The translations under genes were made by a program, and so were the position numbers. Shown piece by piece: positions 22,646 through 31,360 of a DNA stretch of 32,949 nt. This DNA is from DATFYI01 sp035315125 (GTDB lineage Bacteria; Chloroflexota; Anaerolineae; Anaerolineales; Anaerolineaceae), in contig DATFYI010000011.1 in NCBI GenBank assembly GCA_035315125.1, forward strand, positions 1-32,949, read 5' to 3'. The notes beneath the pieces were generated by a model. It did not search any database and had not been told where the DNA came from. It was given only the letters and a program-made list of their open reading frames with translations. Numbering within the stretch: position 1 is the first letter of the stretch; every line of letters starts with the position of its first letter.

Positions 22646-25263
22646 GCTTATTTTTTCCCTCACCCCCTTTTCATAAAGATCAAACTCAAAGCCGCCTGCT
22701 GCTTCTGGCGGCCATATTTCTGTTTTTTTATTGCGCTATTCTGACCCTTTCGCCAGCAGTTCGTCTACACTCATGGCAAGTTGCTTATCGCTGGGAGCAC
22801 TGGATTGGCTTCTTGGTATGGTTGCTAGGGTTTGCTTTCATTTATCATGAGCTCAATCGCCGGCTGCCCGACCACGACCCGATCTTGTTGCCAGTGATTG
22901 CTCTGTTGACCGGTTGGGGACTGTTGAGTATCTGGCGGCTGGATAACAACTTTGGGCTCCGGCAAACGATCTGGTTGCTGGTCAGTCTGGCAATTTTCTG
23001 GGCAGGTCTGCGCCTACCACGCCTGCTCTCCCTGCTCAGGCGCTATAAATATATCTGGCTCACCAGCGGTCTGGCGCTAACCGCCTTGACCTTTTTCTTT
23101 GGCACCTATCCCGGTGGATCAGGCCCGCATCTTTGGCTGGGCTGTTGTGGGCTTTATTTTCAACCTTCAGAACCTCTTAAGCTCTTATTGGTCGTTTACC
23201 TGGCTGCTTACCTGGCCGACCGTCTGCCCATGAGCTTCAGTTTCATGACTCTGCTCACACCCACAATCTTGCTGATCGGAGCCGCCCTGGCAATCCTACT
23301 GGCGCAGCGTGACCTGGGAACCGGCTCCCTTTTTATCTTGATCTACTCCGCCGTGATCTATCTGGCTTCAGGGCGTAAACGTATGCTATTGATTAGTGGT
23401 CTAATCATCCTGGCAACGGCAGTAGTTGGATCTTTTTTATTTGATGTCATCAACTTGAGAATGATTGCCTGGCTGAATCCATGGCTGGATCCCAGCGGCA
23501 GATCCTATCAAATCGTCCAATCTTTGATAGCCGTCGGCTCGGGCGGATTGTTAGGGTCAGGACCAGGCCTGGGCAGCCCTGGTTTGGTGCCAGTTGCACA
23601 ATCCGATTTCATTTTCGCTTCAATTGCTGAAGAAACTGGATTTGTGGGAATTTTGGGCCTGGCAGCATTGCTCGCCCTGGCAGCGGAACGGGGTTTATTG
23701 ATCGCGTTACGGGCGCCCAGTTTATACCAACGTTACCTGGCCAGCGGTGTTACCACTGTTTTAGCCGCCCAAAGCATATTGATTATTGGCGGGAATCTGC
23801 GCTTGTTACCTCTAACCGGTGTCACCTTGCCTTTTGTTTCTTACGGGGGTTCATCTCTTCTGACCTCTTTTCTTTCACTACTGATCTTATTTCTTATCTC
23901 CAGTCATCCGGACGAAGAACCGGCCCCCTTGCCAAACCCTAGCCCTTATCTGGTTGTCAGTGCAGTGCTATTGGTGGGCTTTTTTGCAACCACACTACTG
24001 GGTGGTTGGTGGTCGATCATCCAGGCAAATAACCTGACGACTCGTGTCGATAACCCAAGGCGGACTGTTACGGACCGCTATGTACCGCGTGGAGCCGTGT
24101 TGGATCGTGACAATAATCCCATCATGGTCACCGTTGGTAACCCCGGGACGTATACTCGCCAGGCTATCTATCCAGAATTGGGTTCAATTGTAGGCTATAC
24201 GAATTCCATCTACGGCCAATCTGGCCTCGAAGCCAGTCTGGATCCATATTTACGCGGTATCAAAGGCAACCCGGCTTCGATGATCTGGTGGTATCAACTG
24301 CTCTATAGCCAGCCACCGCCCGGTCTGAATGTTCGCCTGAGCATCGATCTACATCTTCAACAATCTGCCGATACCCTTCTGGGAAATAACCGCGGAGCAT
24401 TGGTGCTTTTAAACGCCAGTAGTGGTGAAATACTGGCGATGGCCTCTCATCCATCCTTCAATCCTAATCAATTGGAACAAAACTGGAGCCAGTGGATCAA
24501 TGATCCAAACAGTCCTTTCCTCGATCGGGCTACCCAGGGCCATTATCCCATTGGCGCAGCTTTAGGTCCATTCCTGCTGGCCAGGGTAAACGAAAAAGCC
24601 TCTTTACCCGCTCTACCGTATAACTTATCGTACCCATTCAACGGAAAGACCTGGAACTGCGCTGTGCAGCCCAGTGCTCCGCTCACCTGGGGGAAAGCCG
24701 TCTCGAACGGCTGTCCCGGTGCGCTGGTCACTTTGGGAACTCAGCTACATGAAAGTGATTTCAAGGATCTTTACCACAATCTTGGCCTGGATCAAACGCC
24801 GGATTTGCCTATTCCGGTTGCCAACGCAAGCCCCATTCCTTCTTTCAACCCAAAAGATCAGGCATCTCTCGGCCAGTCACCAATCAGTGTCTCGCCGCTG
24901 CAAATGGCACTGGCAGCTGCATCATTGAGCGCAAAAGGGTACCGGCCTGCACCAAAGTTGGCAATCTCTGTGCTCACCCCCAATGAGGGCTGGATCATTT
25001 TTCCATCCGGCAATCCAAGCCAAATATCTGGAATGAGCGCGACGCAAAAAACCACAGTACAAATGTCATCCAGTTCTTCATCGATCTGGCAAATTGTGGC
25101 GTCAGCCTACTCTCAAAAAAACATTATCACCTGGTATCTGGCCGGCACTGACCAGGATTGGAAGGGCAGCCCACTTGCCCTGGCACTCGTCCTGGAGCAA
25201 GATAACCCCACCCTCGCTCAAAAAATTGGATCTAATCTGCTGAATAGTACAGATCAACCATAA
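22642..25263 (+). CDS. SEDS (FtsW/RodA) peptidoglycan polymerase fused to a degenerate transpeptidase domain
   Basis: 873 residues. Residues about 15-430 form a multi-helix FtsW/RodA domain with WLNPWLDPSGRSYQ (holding the conserved catalytic Asp), GGLLGSGPG, QSDFIFASIAEETGFVG and LPFVSYGGSS, so the glycan polymerase looks active. One more membrane helix (about 434-456) leads to a class B penicillin-binding-protein-like half: YVPRGAVLDRDNNPI, a GLEASLDPYL segment, then the transpeptidase-like domain (about 560-873). That domain lacks its catalytic motifs: the SxxK site reads A639-A-L-G642, the SxN site reads S688-N-G, and no KTG is found before WYLAG. The GTG start overlaps the mtnP stop. It probably builds glycan strands in elongation or division with the fused domain as scaffold; crosslinking would need another enzyme. 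Confidence 0.92.
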   Translation: MSLFFPSPPFHKDQTQSRLLLLAAIFLFFYCAILTLSPAVRLHSWQVAYRWEHWIGFLVWLLGFAFIYHELNRRLPDHDPILLPVIALLTGWGLLSIWRLDNNFGLRQTIWLLVSLAIFWAGLRLPRLLSLLRRYKYIWLTSGLALTALTFFFGTYPGGSGPHLWLGCCGLYFQPSEPLKLLLVVYLAAYLADRLPMSFSFMTLLTPTILLIGAALAILLAQRDLGTGSLFILIYSAVIYLASGRKRMLLISGLIILATAVVGSFLFDVINLRMIAWLNPWLDPSGRSYQIVQSLIAVGSGGLLGSGPGLGSPGLVPVAQSDFIFASIAEETGFVGILGLAALLALAAERGLLIALRAPSLYQRYLASGVTTVLAAQSILIIGGNLRLLPLTGVTLPFVSYGGSSLLTSFLSLLILFLISSHPDEEPAPLPNPSPYLVVSAVLLVGFFATTLLGGWWSIIQANNLTTRVDNPRRTVTDRYVPRGAVLDRDNNPIMVTVGNPGTYTRQAIYPELGSIVGYTNSIYGQSGLEASLDPYLRGIKGNPASMIWWYQLLYSQPPPGLNVRLSIDLHLQQSADTLLGNNRGALVLLNASSGEILAMASHPSFNPNQLEQNWSQWINDPNSPFLDRATQGHYPIGAALGPFLLARVNEKASLPALPYNLSYPFNGKTWNCAVQPSAPLTWGKAVSNGCPGALVTLGTQLHESDFKDLYHNLGLDQTPDLPIPVANASPIPSFNPKDQASLGQSPISVSPLQMALAAASLSAKGYRPAPKLAISVLTPNEGWIIFPSGNPSQISGMSATQKTTVQMSSSSSSIWQIVASAYSQKNIITWYLAGTDQDWKGSPLALALVLEQDNPTLAQKIGSNLLNSTDQP

Positions 25264-25267
25264 TACG

Positions 25268-26488
25268 TTATCTTTTCTCAACTACCCTGACAAAATGGCG
25301 CTTGCCGACCTGCAACACACCTGCGTGGGGAAAGATCATATTTGCTTCCTCTAATACCTGCCCATCCAGGCGAACCCCTTTCTGGTCGATCAGCCGACGC
25401 GCTTCGCTCTTGGTATTTACCAACCCGGCACTCTGAAGCACATCAACGACTGTCATTCCGGTTTCAAGCACAAATTCGGGCATGTACTCCGGGATATCCT
25501 TTTGTTGAAAGAGCCGAACGAAGGCTTCTTCTGCTTTAACAGCCTCTTCCTCGCCGTAAAAAGTGCTGGTAATTTCATGGGCCAGTTTCATTTTGGCATC
25601 GCGTGGGTGTAAATGACCTGCCTGGATCTCCTGTTCGAACTGCTCAATATGCGAGGGTGTCCAACGGGTTACCAGCCTTGAATAAATCGGGACGACCACA
25701 TCCGGAACGCTCATGACTTTTCCATACATATCCTCGGCGGTCGTGTTGATCGGAATGTGATTGCCCAGTGATTTGCTCATGCGGACCACACCATCCGTGC
25801 CAGGCAGGATACCTAAAAGAACGGCTATATTTGGCTTGACGCCCATGTAGGACATAATTTTGCGGGCGGCGGTAACAATATTAAACATTTGATCGGTTCC
25901 ACCCACCTGAACATCCGAACGCATAGCGTAAGCATCATAGCCTTGCAGAATCGCGTAAAAAGTCTCATGCAGGTAAACTGCATCACCTCGTTCCCAACGC
26001 AGTTTAAAATTCTCACGCGTCAGAAGCTGTTGAATGGTGAAATTCGAGGCCAGGTGGATCATGTCCACCAGGGTTAATTTTGATAGCCATTCCCCGTTAT
26101 ATCGAATAATCGTCTTTTTAGGATCCAGGATACGAAAAGCCTGTTCAGCATAGGTGCGTGCGTTTTCTTCAATCTCTGCCTGGCTCAATGTCGGGCGAAG
26201 CGATTCTTTGTCCGACGGATCACCGACCAGCGAAGTGTAGTTACCGATTAAGAAAGTCACCTCATGGCCAAGCTCTTGAAATTGGCGTAGCTTACGCATC
26301 GTCACGGTATGACCGAGGTGTAAATCCGCTTTGGTTGGATCGTACCCGCAGTAAACCTTGAGCGGCCGGCCTTCTTGTTGTGTTTCAATTAAACGCTGGC
26401 GAAGCTCATCGGTCATGGCCTGCTTGATTTCCATGTCCCCGTATTCTGTCCCCTGCATTAAATATGCGACCTGCTCATCAATCTCCAT
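25268..26488 (-). CDS. tyrS: Tyrosyl-tRNA synthetase
   Basis: 406 residues. It charges tRNA-Tyr. Class I signatures are HLGH (57-60) and RMSKSLGN (KMSKS-like); GGTDQMFNI and the C-terminal S4 RNA-binding domain (about 340-406) complete it. The short HLGH-type core and the length match the TyrZ/type 2 subgroup. A GTG immediately precedes the ATG at 26486-26488; GGAGG lies 5 bases before the ATG and only 2 before the GTG, so ATG is preferred. It lies 41 bases downstream of the YfcH-type gene on the same strand. There is no room for a T-box leader. Its stop is 4 bases from that of the SEDS fusion gene on the other strand. Confidence 0.97.
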   Translation of the reverse strand: MEIDEQVAYLMQGTEYGDMEIKQAMTDELRQRLIETQQEGRPLKVYCGYDPTKADLHLGHTVTMRKLRQFQELGHEVTFLIGNYTSLVGDPSDKESLRPTLSQAEIEENARTYAEQAFRILDPKKTIIRYNGEWLSKLTLVDMIHLASNFTIQQLLTRENFKLRWERGDAVYLHETFYAILQGYDAYAMRSDVQVGGTDQMFNIVTAARKIMSYMGVKPNIAVLLGILPGTDGVVRMSKSLGNHIPINTTAEDMYGKVMSVPDVVVPIYSRLVTRWTPSHIEQFEQEIQAGHLHPRDAKMKLAHEITSTFYGEEEAVKAEEAFVRLFQQKDIPEYMPEFVLETGMTVVDVLQSAGLVNTKSEARRLIDQKGVRLDGQVLEEANMIFPHAGVLQVGKRHFVRVVEKR

Positions 26489-26529
26489 CACGCCCTCCTC
26501 AAAATAAACCCAATTTTATCATACGGCCT

Positions 26530-27459
26530 TTATCCGGCAGAATTTTGTCCAGATTTACCGAGCAGGTCTTTCAGAGCTGGTTCGAGTTGTGTAAAACGAA
26601 AATGATAACCCAGCTCCAGCAAACGGCGCGGCGCGGCTCGCTGGCCTTCCAAAACGATCGTACTCATTTCACCTAACAGCAATTTCAGTCCAAACGCCGG
26701 CATTGGTAACCAGTAAGGCCTGCGGAGAACTTTTCCAAGCGTCTTTCCAAATTCAGCCATCCTGACCGGTTCGGGAGCAGTAAGATTAAAGGCGCCCTGA
26801 GCGGCCGGGTTTTTCAACAAAAAAACCATGGCATCGACCTGATCCCGCAGATGGATCCAGGACCACCATTGCTGTCCATTCCCCAACGGACCACCTACGA
26901 AAAGTCGGAAAGGTAATACCAGCCTCGGCAGCATCCCTCCTTGAGCGGTCTGAACAAGACCGGTACGGATTACTACCCGCCTGATACTTAGTTCCTCCAC
27001 TAATTGGGTAGAGGCCTCCCATTGGTCGCAAATTTGAGCCAGAAAATCCTGCCCGATCGGTGAGGTTTCATCCAGTATGCGGTCATCACCAGGGCCATAA
27101 TAACCTATGGCAGAAGCCTGTATGAGTACCTTTGGTTTGTTAGAAGTGTTTTTGAGCGCAGCAACAATGGCCTGGCCAGTCTCAACCCGGCTGGCAAGGA
27201 TGAGACGTTTCCGCTCCGCAGTCCAGGAACTGGCAGCCAGGTTTTCTCCGCTCAGATTTACAACAGCATCCGCTTGTTCCAACAGGTGATTCCATCCCTG
27301 CTGGGTCTGGCCATCCCAGCGGAATACTTTCACACCCATTGGGGTTCTTGCTTTCTCTGGGTTCCGGCTGAGCACCCAAACCTGATTACCCTCCGCAACC
27401 AGCGTCTTTGTAAATGCATTTCCAATCAGACCAGTTCCACCCGGAACTAGAACGTTCAT
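26530..27459 (-). CDS. TIGR01777/YfcH-family NAD(P)-dependent epimerase-like protein
   Basis: 309 residues. An extended short-chain dehydrogenase fold: nucleotide loop GGTGLIGNAF at the N-terminus, VVNLSGENLA, the QASAIGYYG segment with the conserved Tyr, and RTGLV. The C-terminal DUF1731-like part includes the conserved GEMS and GQRAAPRRLLELGY motifs. YfcH-type proteins are widespread, and in E. coli and cyanobacteria they are named after cell-division phenotypes, but the substrate is unknown. The ATG start has AAGGA 7 bases upstream. It is followed by tyrS, probably in the same transcript, and diverges from the HNH gene. Confidence 0.92.
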   Translation of the reverse strand: MNVLVPGGTGLIGNAFTKTLVAEGNQVWVLSRNPEKARTPMGVKVFRWDGQTQQGWNHLLEQADAVVNLSGENLAASSWTAERKRLILASRVETGQAIVAALKNTSNKPKVLIQASAIGYYGPGDDRILDETSPIGQDFLAQICDQWEASTQLVEELSIRRVVIRTGLVQTAQGGMLPRLVLPFRLFVGGPLGNGQQWWSWIHLRDQVDAMVFLLKNPAAQGAFNLTAPEPVRMAEFGKTLGKVLRRPYWLPMPAFGLKLLLGEMSTIVLEGQRAAPRRLLELGYHFRFTQLEPALKDLLGKSGQNSAG

Positions 27460-27559
27460 CCTAGCATCCTTCTTTATAGTTCCATTCTAACCTTTTTCAA
27501 ATCCTATATTTGCAGCAAATATCATATATTTTGATATCTTCGGGGGCCTCTTCAACTCA

Positions 27560-27568
27560 TGCTATAAT
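27560..27568 (+). promoter_or_regulatory. Extended -10 of the HNH gene
   Basis: TGCTATAAT, again the recurrent motif. It ends 18 bases before the ATG at 27587, giving a leader of about 12 bases without a clear Shine-Dalgarno sequence. Confidence 0.55.
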
Positions 27569-27586
27569 TCGAACAGAGATACACCT

Positions 27587-28090
27587 ATGATAAACACTGT
27601 GCTTGTGCTCAATGCTAATTTTGAGCCAATCAATGTCTGCGACATGAGACGTGCCATCGGTTTGATGCTAGAAAACAAAGCTGCTCTGGTTATGAACGGC
27701 CGGGGAGAAATTCACACATCAACCAGTGTATATCCCTGCCCCTCCGTAATCCGATTGCAACAAATGGTTCACCGCCCCAGAATACGTGTGAAATTAACGC
27801 GCCGGGAAGTATTTCACCGGGATAGTTATACTTGCCAATATTGTGGAAAACATACCCTCGACCTGACCATCGATCACGTTATACCTCGACATATGGGTGG
27901 CCCGCACATTTGGACGAATGTTGTGGCAGCCTGTTCAACCTGTAATCATCGTAAAGGTGGCCGTACCCTGGCTGAATCGAATATGCATTTGCTGCACAAC
28001 CCCAAAGAACCACCCGCCTCGGCTTTTTATTTGTTCGGCCGGCACCTGGGTGACAATACTGAATGGGCCCCTTTCCTGCAAGGTTGGTAA
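27587..28090 (+). CDS. HNH endonuclease-domain protein
   Basis: 167 residues. About 75-130 is an HNH nuclease with a zinc site, C83-x2-C86 and C116-x2-C119, around the catalytic core: D96-H97, N111 and H121. Residues 1-70 form a small domain (LVLNANFEPINVCDMRRAIGLML) that is typical of a widely distributed bacterial HNH group. That group is not toxin-like and has no known partner; its role is unknown, with DNA repair or modification possible. There is no methyltransferase, phage or restriction gene nearby. It has a short leader and no Shine-Dalgarno sequence. It converges on the metallo-hydrolase gene with 59 bases between stops. Confidence 0.9.
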   Translation: MINTVLVLNANFEPINVCDMRRAIGLMLENKAALVMNGRGEIHTSTSVYPCPSVIRLQQMVHRPRIRVKLTRREVFHRDSYTCQYCGKHTLDLTIDHVIPRHMGGPHIWTNVVAACSTCNHRKGGRTLAESNMHLLHNPKEPPASAFYLFGRHLGDNTEWAPFLQGW

Positions 28091-28149
28091 CTAGAGATTC
28101 TGAGGCTGATACGTTCCAGGTTCAAATCCGGCTTAATAGGCTCCCTTTT

Positions 28150-28908
28150 TCAGTCAATTTCCAGTGACATAAAATCTTTCGCCAGAGTTACCGGTCCCGG
28201 GTAATGAAGGCGCGCTTCTTCAACCAGACTATCCAGATCAACCCCACGAGTTGGATAATGAATCAGATACAATGAGCCTGCATTTGCCCGTTGGGCGATC
28301 TCAGCCGCTTGAGCCGGACTGCTATGACCCAAAGACGCGCCTGCTACCTCGTGGATCAGGATGTCGGCCGATTCTGCCAGACGGACAACTTGCGGGCACG
28401 GCTCAGTATCGCAGGAATATGCAACCACTTTATTTCTATGAGGAAATTCAACCCGCAATCCGATAGTAGGGATTAAATGTTTGACGGGTGATGTATACAG
28501 TCTCAGGTCAGGAAAATCCAGCACAGGGCTCATTTCTTGTTCAGGAATTCGGTGAAACAAAACCGGGAAAAAACCAGGCCAGCGTTTCCATTCAAATAAA
28601 TCCATCATGGCTTCCATCCGGTCGATCGTATGATCTAACCCATATATATTCAAGGGCAGTTTACGACCCAACAACCACATATCCATCAGTAATAAGGGCG
28701 CGCCGGAGACGTGGTCCGGATGAAAATGGGTCAGGATCAAGTCCGATATTTCATCAAAAACGACCCTGGCCTGACGCAAATGTTGAATTGGGTTACTGGC
28801 GCAGTCGATCAGTACATGGTGTTCCCCTTCTACCACCATGAGGTGCGTATTCTCATGCTGCTGATCAGGAACGGCATAGGCTGTACCCAAAATATCGATT
28901 TGTCCCAT
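28150..28908 (-). CDS. Metallo-beta-lactamase-fold hydrolase (RNase Z-like)
   Basis: 252 residues. The zinc motif is THFHPDH (H61, H63, D65, H66); further ligands are expected at the His in SPVKHLIP, the Asp in SCDTEP, and the His in LIHYPTRG. The pattern, including HEVAGASLGHSSPAQAAEIA after the Asp, resembles the RNase Z/arylsulfatase branch of the superfamily. It lacks the flexible arm seen in true tRNase Z, so a different substrate is likely. ATG start with GGAGG 5 bases upstream. It lies 33 bases downstream of the ABC-2/SpoIIM gene on the same strand and may share its transcript. Confidence 0.88.
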   Translation of the reverse strand: MGQIDILGTAYAVPDQQHENTHLMVVEGEHHVLIDCASNPIQHLRQARVVFDEISDLILTHFHPDHVSGAPLLLMDMWLLGRKLPLNIYGLDHTIDRMEAMMDLFEWKRWPGFFPVLFHRIPEQEMSPVLDFPDLRLYTSPVKHLIPTIGLRVEFPHRNKVVAYSCDTEPCPQVVRLAESADILIHEVAGASLGHSSPAQAAEIAQRANAGSLYLIHYPTRGVDLDSLVEEARLHYPGPVTLAKDFMSLEID

Positions 28909-28941
28909 CCATACCTCCGCTTTCCCGCCTGATAATCCGGT

Positions 28942-30357
28942 CTAATGAAAGAATAACATGGCCACCCGTGGGGTTACCCAGGCCTCAATCCCAGCCGCGA
29001 TCAACAGCAGTGGGATTACCAAACCTACCATTAATTTTACCCAATCCGCCAGGGCCGCCAACCAAACCTCACCGACAGTTTTATCAGGTGTTGGTGTTGC
29101 CAAAATAGCGCCAGCCTGTAAAACAGCCGCTGATGCGATAATAACCGCTGGAATCTCGATAAAACCGTGTGGAAGGATTAAACCCAATGACTGGTTTAAC
29201 GACATCCCATGCAGGCTGAGTAACCCGATCAAATAGCCCGTAACACCCATGGAGGCCATTAAAGGGATCACTCCAAGAATGCCCATTGAAAAAACACCCA
29301 ACAGCATCGCCAGAAGCATCACGCGCATATTTTGCCACCAAATTGCCAAAACCGGCTGGTAAGAGAACAAAGGCCACATATTCAATACACGTTGAAACGA
29401 TTGGTTTAGATTTTGGACATTCGTGTCTTTTAATGGGATATCAAAATTGTGGACTTGAGCAGCCCCCAATACGAAACCTACCGCCGCCAGAATCGTCATG
29501 ATCAAAATCGGATAGCGAATACGCCGTAAAGTCTGAGGGATTGTTTTAAGATACCAGTCCTTGGGAGTGTGCGCTCCACCGGTGAAGGCCTTCGAGAATA
29601 TACCCCATCCCCAATGCAAATTCAGCACATCGATTTCTCTCCCCAGCAACTCCTCTCGCCGGAAATGAGCCAGACCCACCCGCATTAATAAACCAGCAAG
29701 AACGATCAAGCCAATAACTGCCCACCAAAGTGTCCGATAATTTCCCCAGAACATGACTACGCTTTCGCCCTGTATCAACAACGCCACCGGGATAATAATA
29801 AAAGAAGCCAATAAATTTGCAGCTCGCACGGAGGTCGCCTGGCAGGATACCACTACAGCTCCACTGACCATCATGACTGCCTGGACAGTTGTCAACAAAA
29901 AAATGAGTACCATCAAGTCGGCCGACGGCAATTTTATCCGACTGAAGGCTAACCCGATAATATAAACAGTCATGCCCAGGTAACTGGAAAACAAGGGTGG
30001 CACTACGGCAGACAACAGTTTTCCAAGATAAAGCTGCCAGTCTTTGAGAGGAGAGTTCAGCAGCGGTTCAATGCTGCTGCGTTCTTTTTCGCCTACAAAT
30101 GTTTCCAGGGCAATTACCAATGAGACGGAGATCGGGAAAAAACCTACAATCATTAATAAGAACGGCACCATTCGCTCACCAATGATTGTAGCGCCATATT
30201 GACGTACAAAGCCCAGCATTTGTTGGGCAGTAAAATTCATTAAAAACGGGAAAAAGATTGTCAGGCCGATCACCGGAAAGATAATCCGCCAATCGCGCAA
30301 CTGATCTCTGACCTCGCGCTCAGTTATTATAAAAGCAGGACGAAGTTGGCTAAACAA
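28942..30357 (-). CDS. ABC-2 permease fused to a SpoIIM-like membrane domain
   Basis: 471 residues. The N-terminal half (about 1-245) is an ABC-2/NatB-type permease: membrane helices separated by ETFVGEKERSSIEPLLNSPL (from about 85), the signature of this family. The C-terminal half (about 280-471) is a second membrane domain with LPHGFIEIPAVIIASAAVLQAG, the motif of the SpoIIM family. Together they give about ten or more membrane helices. The start is TTG at 30355-30357, supported by GGAGG 6 bases upstream; it overlaps the end of the ABC ATPase gene by 8 bases, so the two are coupled. With the ATPase it forms a likely exporter. SpoIIM-like proteins pair with peptidoglycan hydrolases in sporulation, but no sporulation genes are visible here. 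Substrate unknown. Confidence 0.88.
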   Translation of the reverse strand: MFSQLRPAFIITEREVRDQLRDWRIIFPVIGLTIFFPFLMNFTAQQMLGFVRQYGATIIGERMVPFLLMIVGFFPISVSLVIALETFVGEKERSSIEPLLNSPLKDWQLYLGKLLSAVVPPLFSSYLGMTVYIIGLAFSRIKLPSADLMVLIFLLTTVQAVMMVSGAVVVSCQATSVRAANLLASFIIIPVALLIQGESVVMFWGNYRTLWWAVIGLIVLAGLLMRVGLAHFRREELLGREIDVLNLHWGWGIFSKAFTGGAHTPKDWYLKTIPQTLRRIRYPILIMTILAAVGFVLGAAQVHNFDIPLKDTNVQNLNQSFQRVLNMWPLFSYQPVLAIWWQNMRVMLLAMLLGVFSMGILGVIPLMASMGVTGYLIGLLSLHGMSLNQSLGLILPHGFIEIPAVIIASAAVLQAGAILATPTPDKTVGEVWLAALADWVKLMVGLVIPLLLIAAGIEAWVTPRVAMLFFH

Positions 30358-31285
30358 GCCTTTCCTCCTCGGCAGTCCGGTTCACGGCTTCCAGATAGGC
30401 CTGTTCCAGGCTGCGCGTCGCTTCCTGAAAAGAAACAATTTCTAATTTCTGATCTAACAGCCGGCGGAGCAAGACGGGGTTGCTAATTTCAGGTACATCG
30501 ATGCAAAAATGCAAAGTGTCTGCCTGGCGGAGTGTCAATTCTACTCCTGGCGGCAGTTCAGGAATTAAACCATCAAATTCAGAGGCAAGCTTCATTTCAT
30601 ACTCGGATGGTCCCAGCAATTCCCGCTTGATGCTTTCAATGCTCCCATTTACAATAATCCGCCCACGACGAATGATCGCAACCTGGTCTGCCAACTCTTC
30701 GGCTTCTAGCAGGTTGTGCGTACATAACACGATCGTGCGATTTTCAGACCGTAAAGCGACAATGGCGTCTCGCACCATCCGGGCGCTTTCGGGATCCATA
30801 GCGGAGGTAGGTTCATCCAACAACAAGACGGGGGGATCATGCAAAATAGCTCGAACCAGGGCCAATTTTTGTCGCATGCCTTTCGAATATTCCCCCAGGC
30901 GTTTTTTCCGGGCATCAGCCAGGCCAAATTGATCGAGCAAGTCGTCGATTCTCTTCTGCAGCGCGATAGAATTAAGGCTGTAAAGTTTACCAAAAAATTC
31001 GAGGTATTCAACCGAATTCATCCGGCCATACAAGCCGTGATGCTCAGTCAATACACCAACCGAAGAGCGCACTTTATCCGCCTGGTGGACTACATCAAAA
31101 CCCGCCACCTGCGCACGACCGCGCGAAGGTACAAGAATTGATGTCAACATACGCACCGTGGTAGTTTTTCCGGCCCCATTTGGGCCCAACAAAACCAGAA
31201 CCTGGCCGGATGGCACATCCAGATTGACACTGTTTACCGCCAGAAAATCAGCAAAATACTTGGTCAGATCCTCGGCGAAGATCAT
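30350..31285 (-). CDS. ABC transporter ATP-binding protein (NatA/CcmA-type)
   Basis: 311 residues. Walker A is GPNGAGKTTT (K40), the ABC signature SKGMRQKLALVRA, Walker B VLLLDEPTSAMDP, and the switch His in CTHNLLEAEE. After about residue 225 a C-terminal tail domain of about 85 residues follows, as in exporter ATPases of this group. The ATG has GAGGG 7 bases upstream. It overlaps by 8 bases the fused permease and so almost certainly powers it. It lies 75 bases downstream of lgt on the same strand. Direction is presumed export. Confidence 0.95.
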   Translation of the reverse strand: MIFAEDLTKYFADFLAVNSVNLDVPSGQVLVLLGPNGAGKTTTVRMLTSILVPSRGRAQVAGFDVVHQADKVRSSVGVLTEHHGLYGRMNSVEYLEFFGKLYSLNSIALQKRIDDLLDQFGLADARKKRLGEYSKGMRQKLALVRAILHDPPVLLLDEPTSAMDPESARMVRDAIVALRSENRTIVLCTHNLLEAEELADQVAIIRRGRIIVNGSIESIKRELLGPSEYEMKLASEFDGLIPELPPGVELTLRQADTLHFCIDVPEISNPVLLRRLLDQKLEIVSFQEATRSLEQAYLEAVNRTAEEERLV

Positions 31286-31360
31286 CCAATTTCCCTCTCA
31301 TTATTTGCCTTTACCGGGATGAATGCCCTACGTCTGGTTCTTATGAGCACAATGCAACCT

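Noticed and set aside
26489..26529. T-box leader upstream of tyrS
   Set aside because: Only 41 bases separate tyrS from the previous gene, too few for a T-box, and no T-box sequence is seen.
28119..28129. A tRNA-like T-loop, GGTTCAAATCC, between the HNH and metallo-hydrolase genes
   Set aside because: The flanking T-stem does not pair properly and no D-arm, anticodon arm, acceptor stem or CCA fits the preceding 60 bases, most of which lie in the HNH gene. Treated as chance or at most a remnant.
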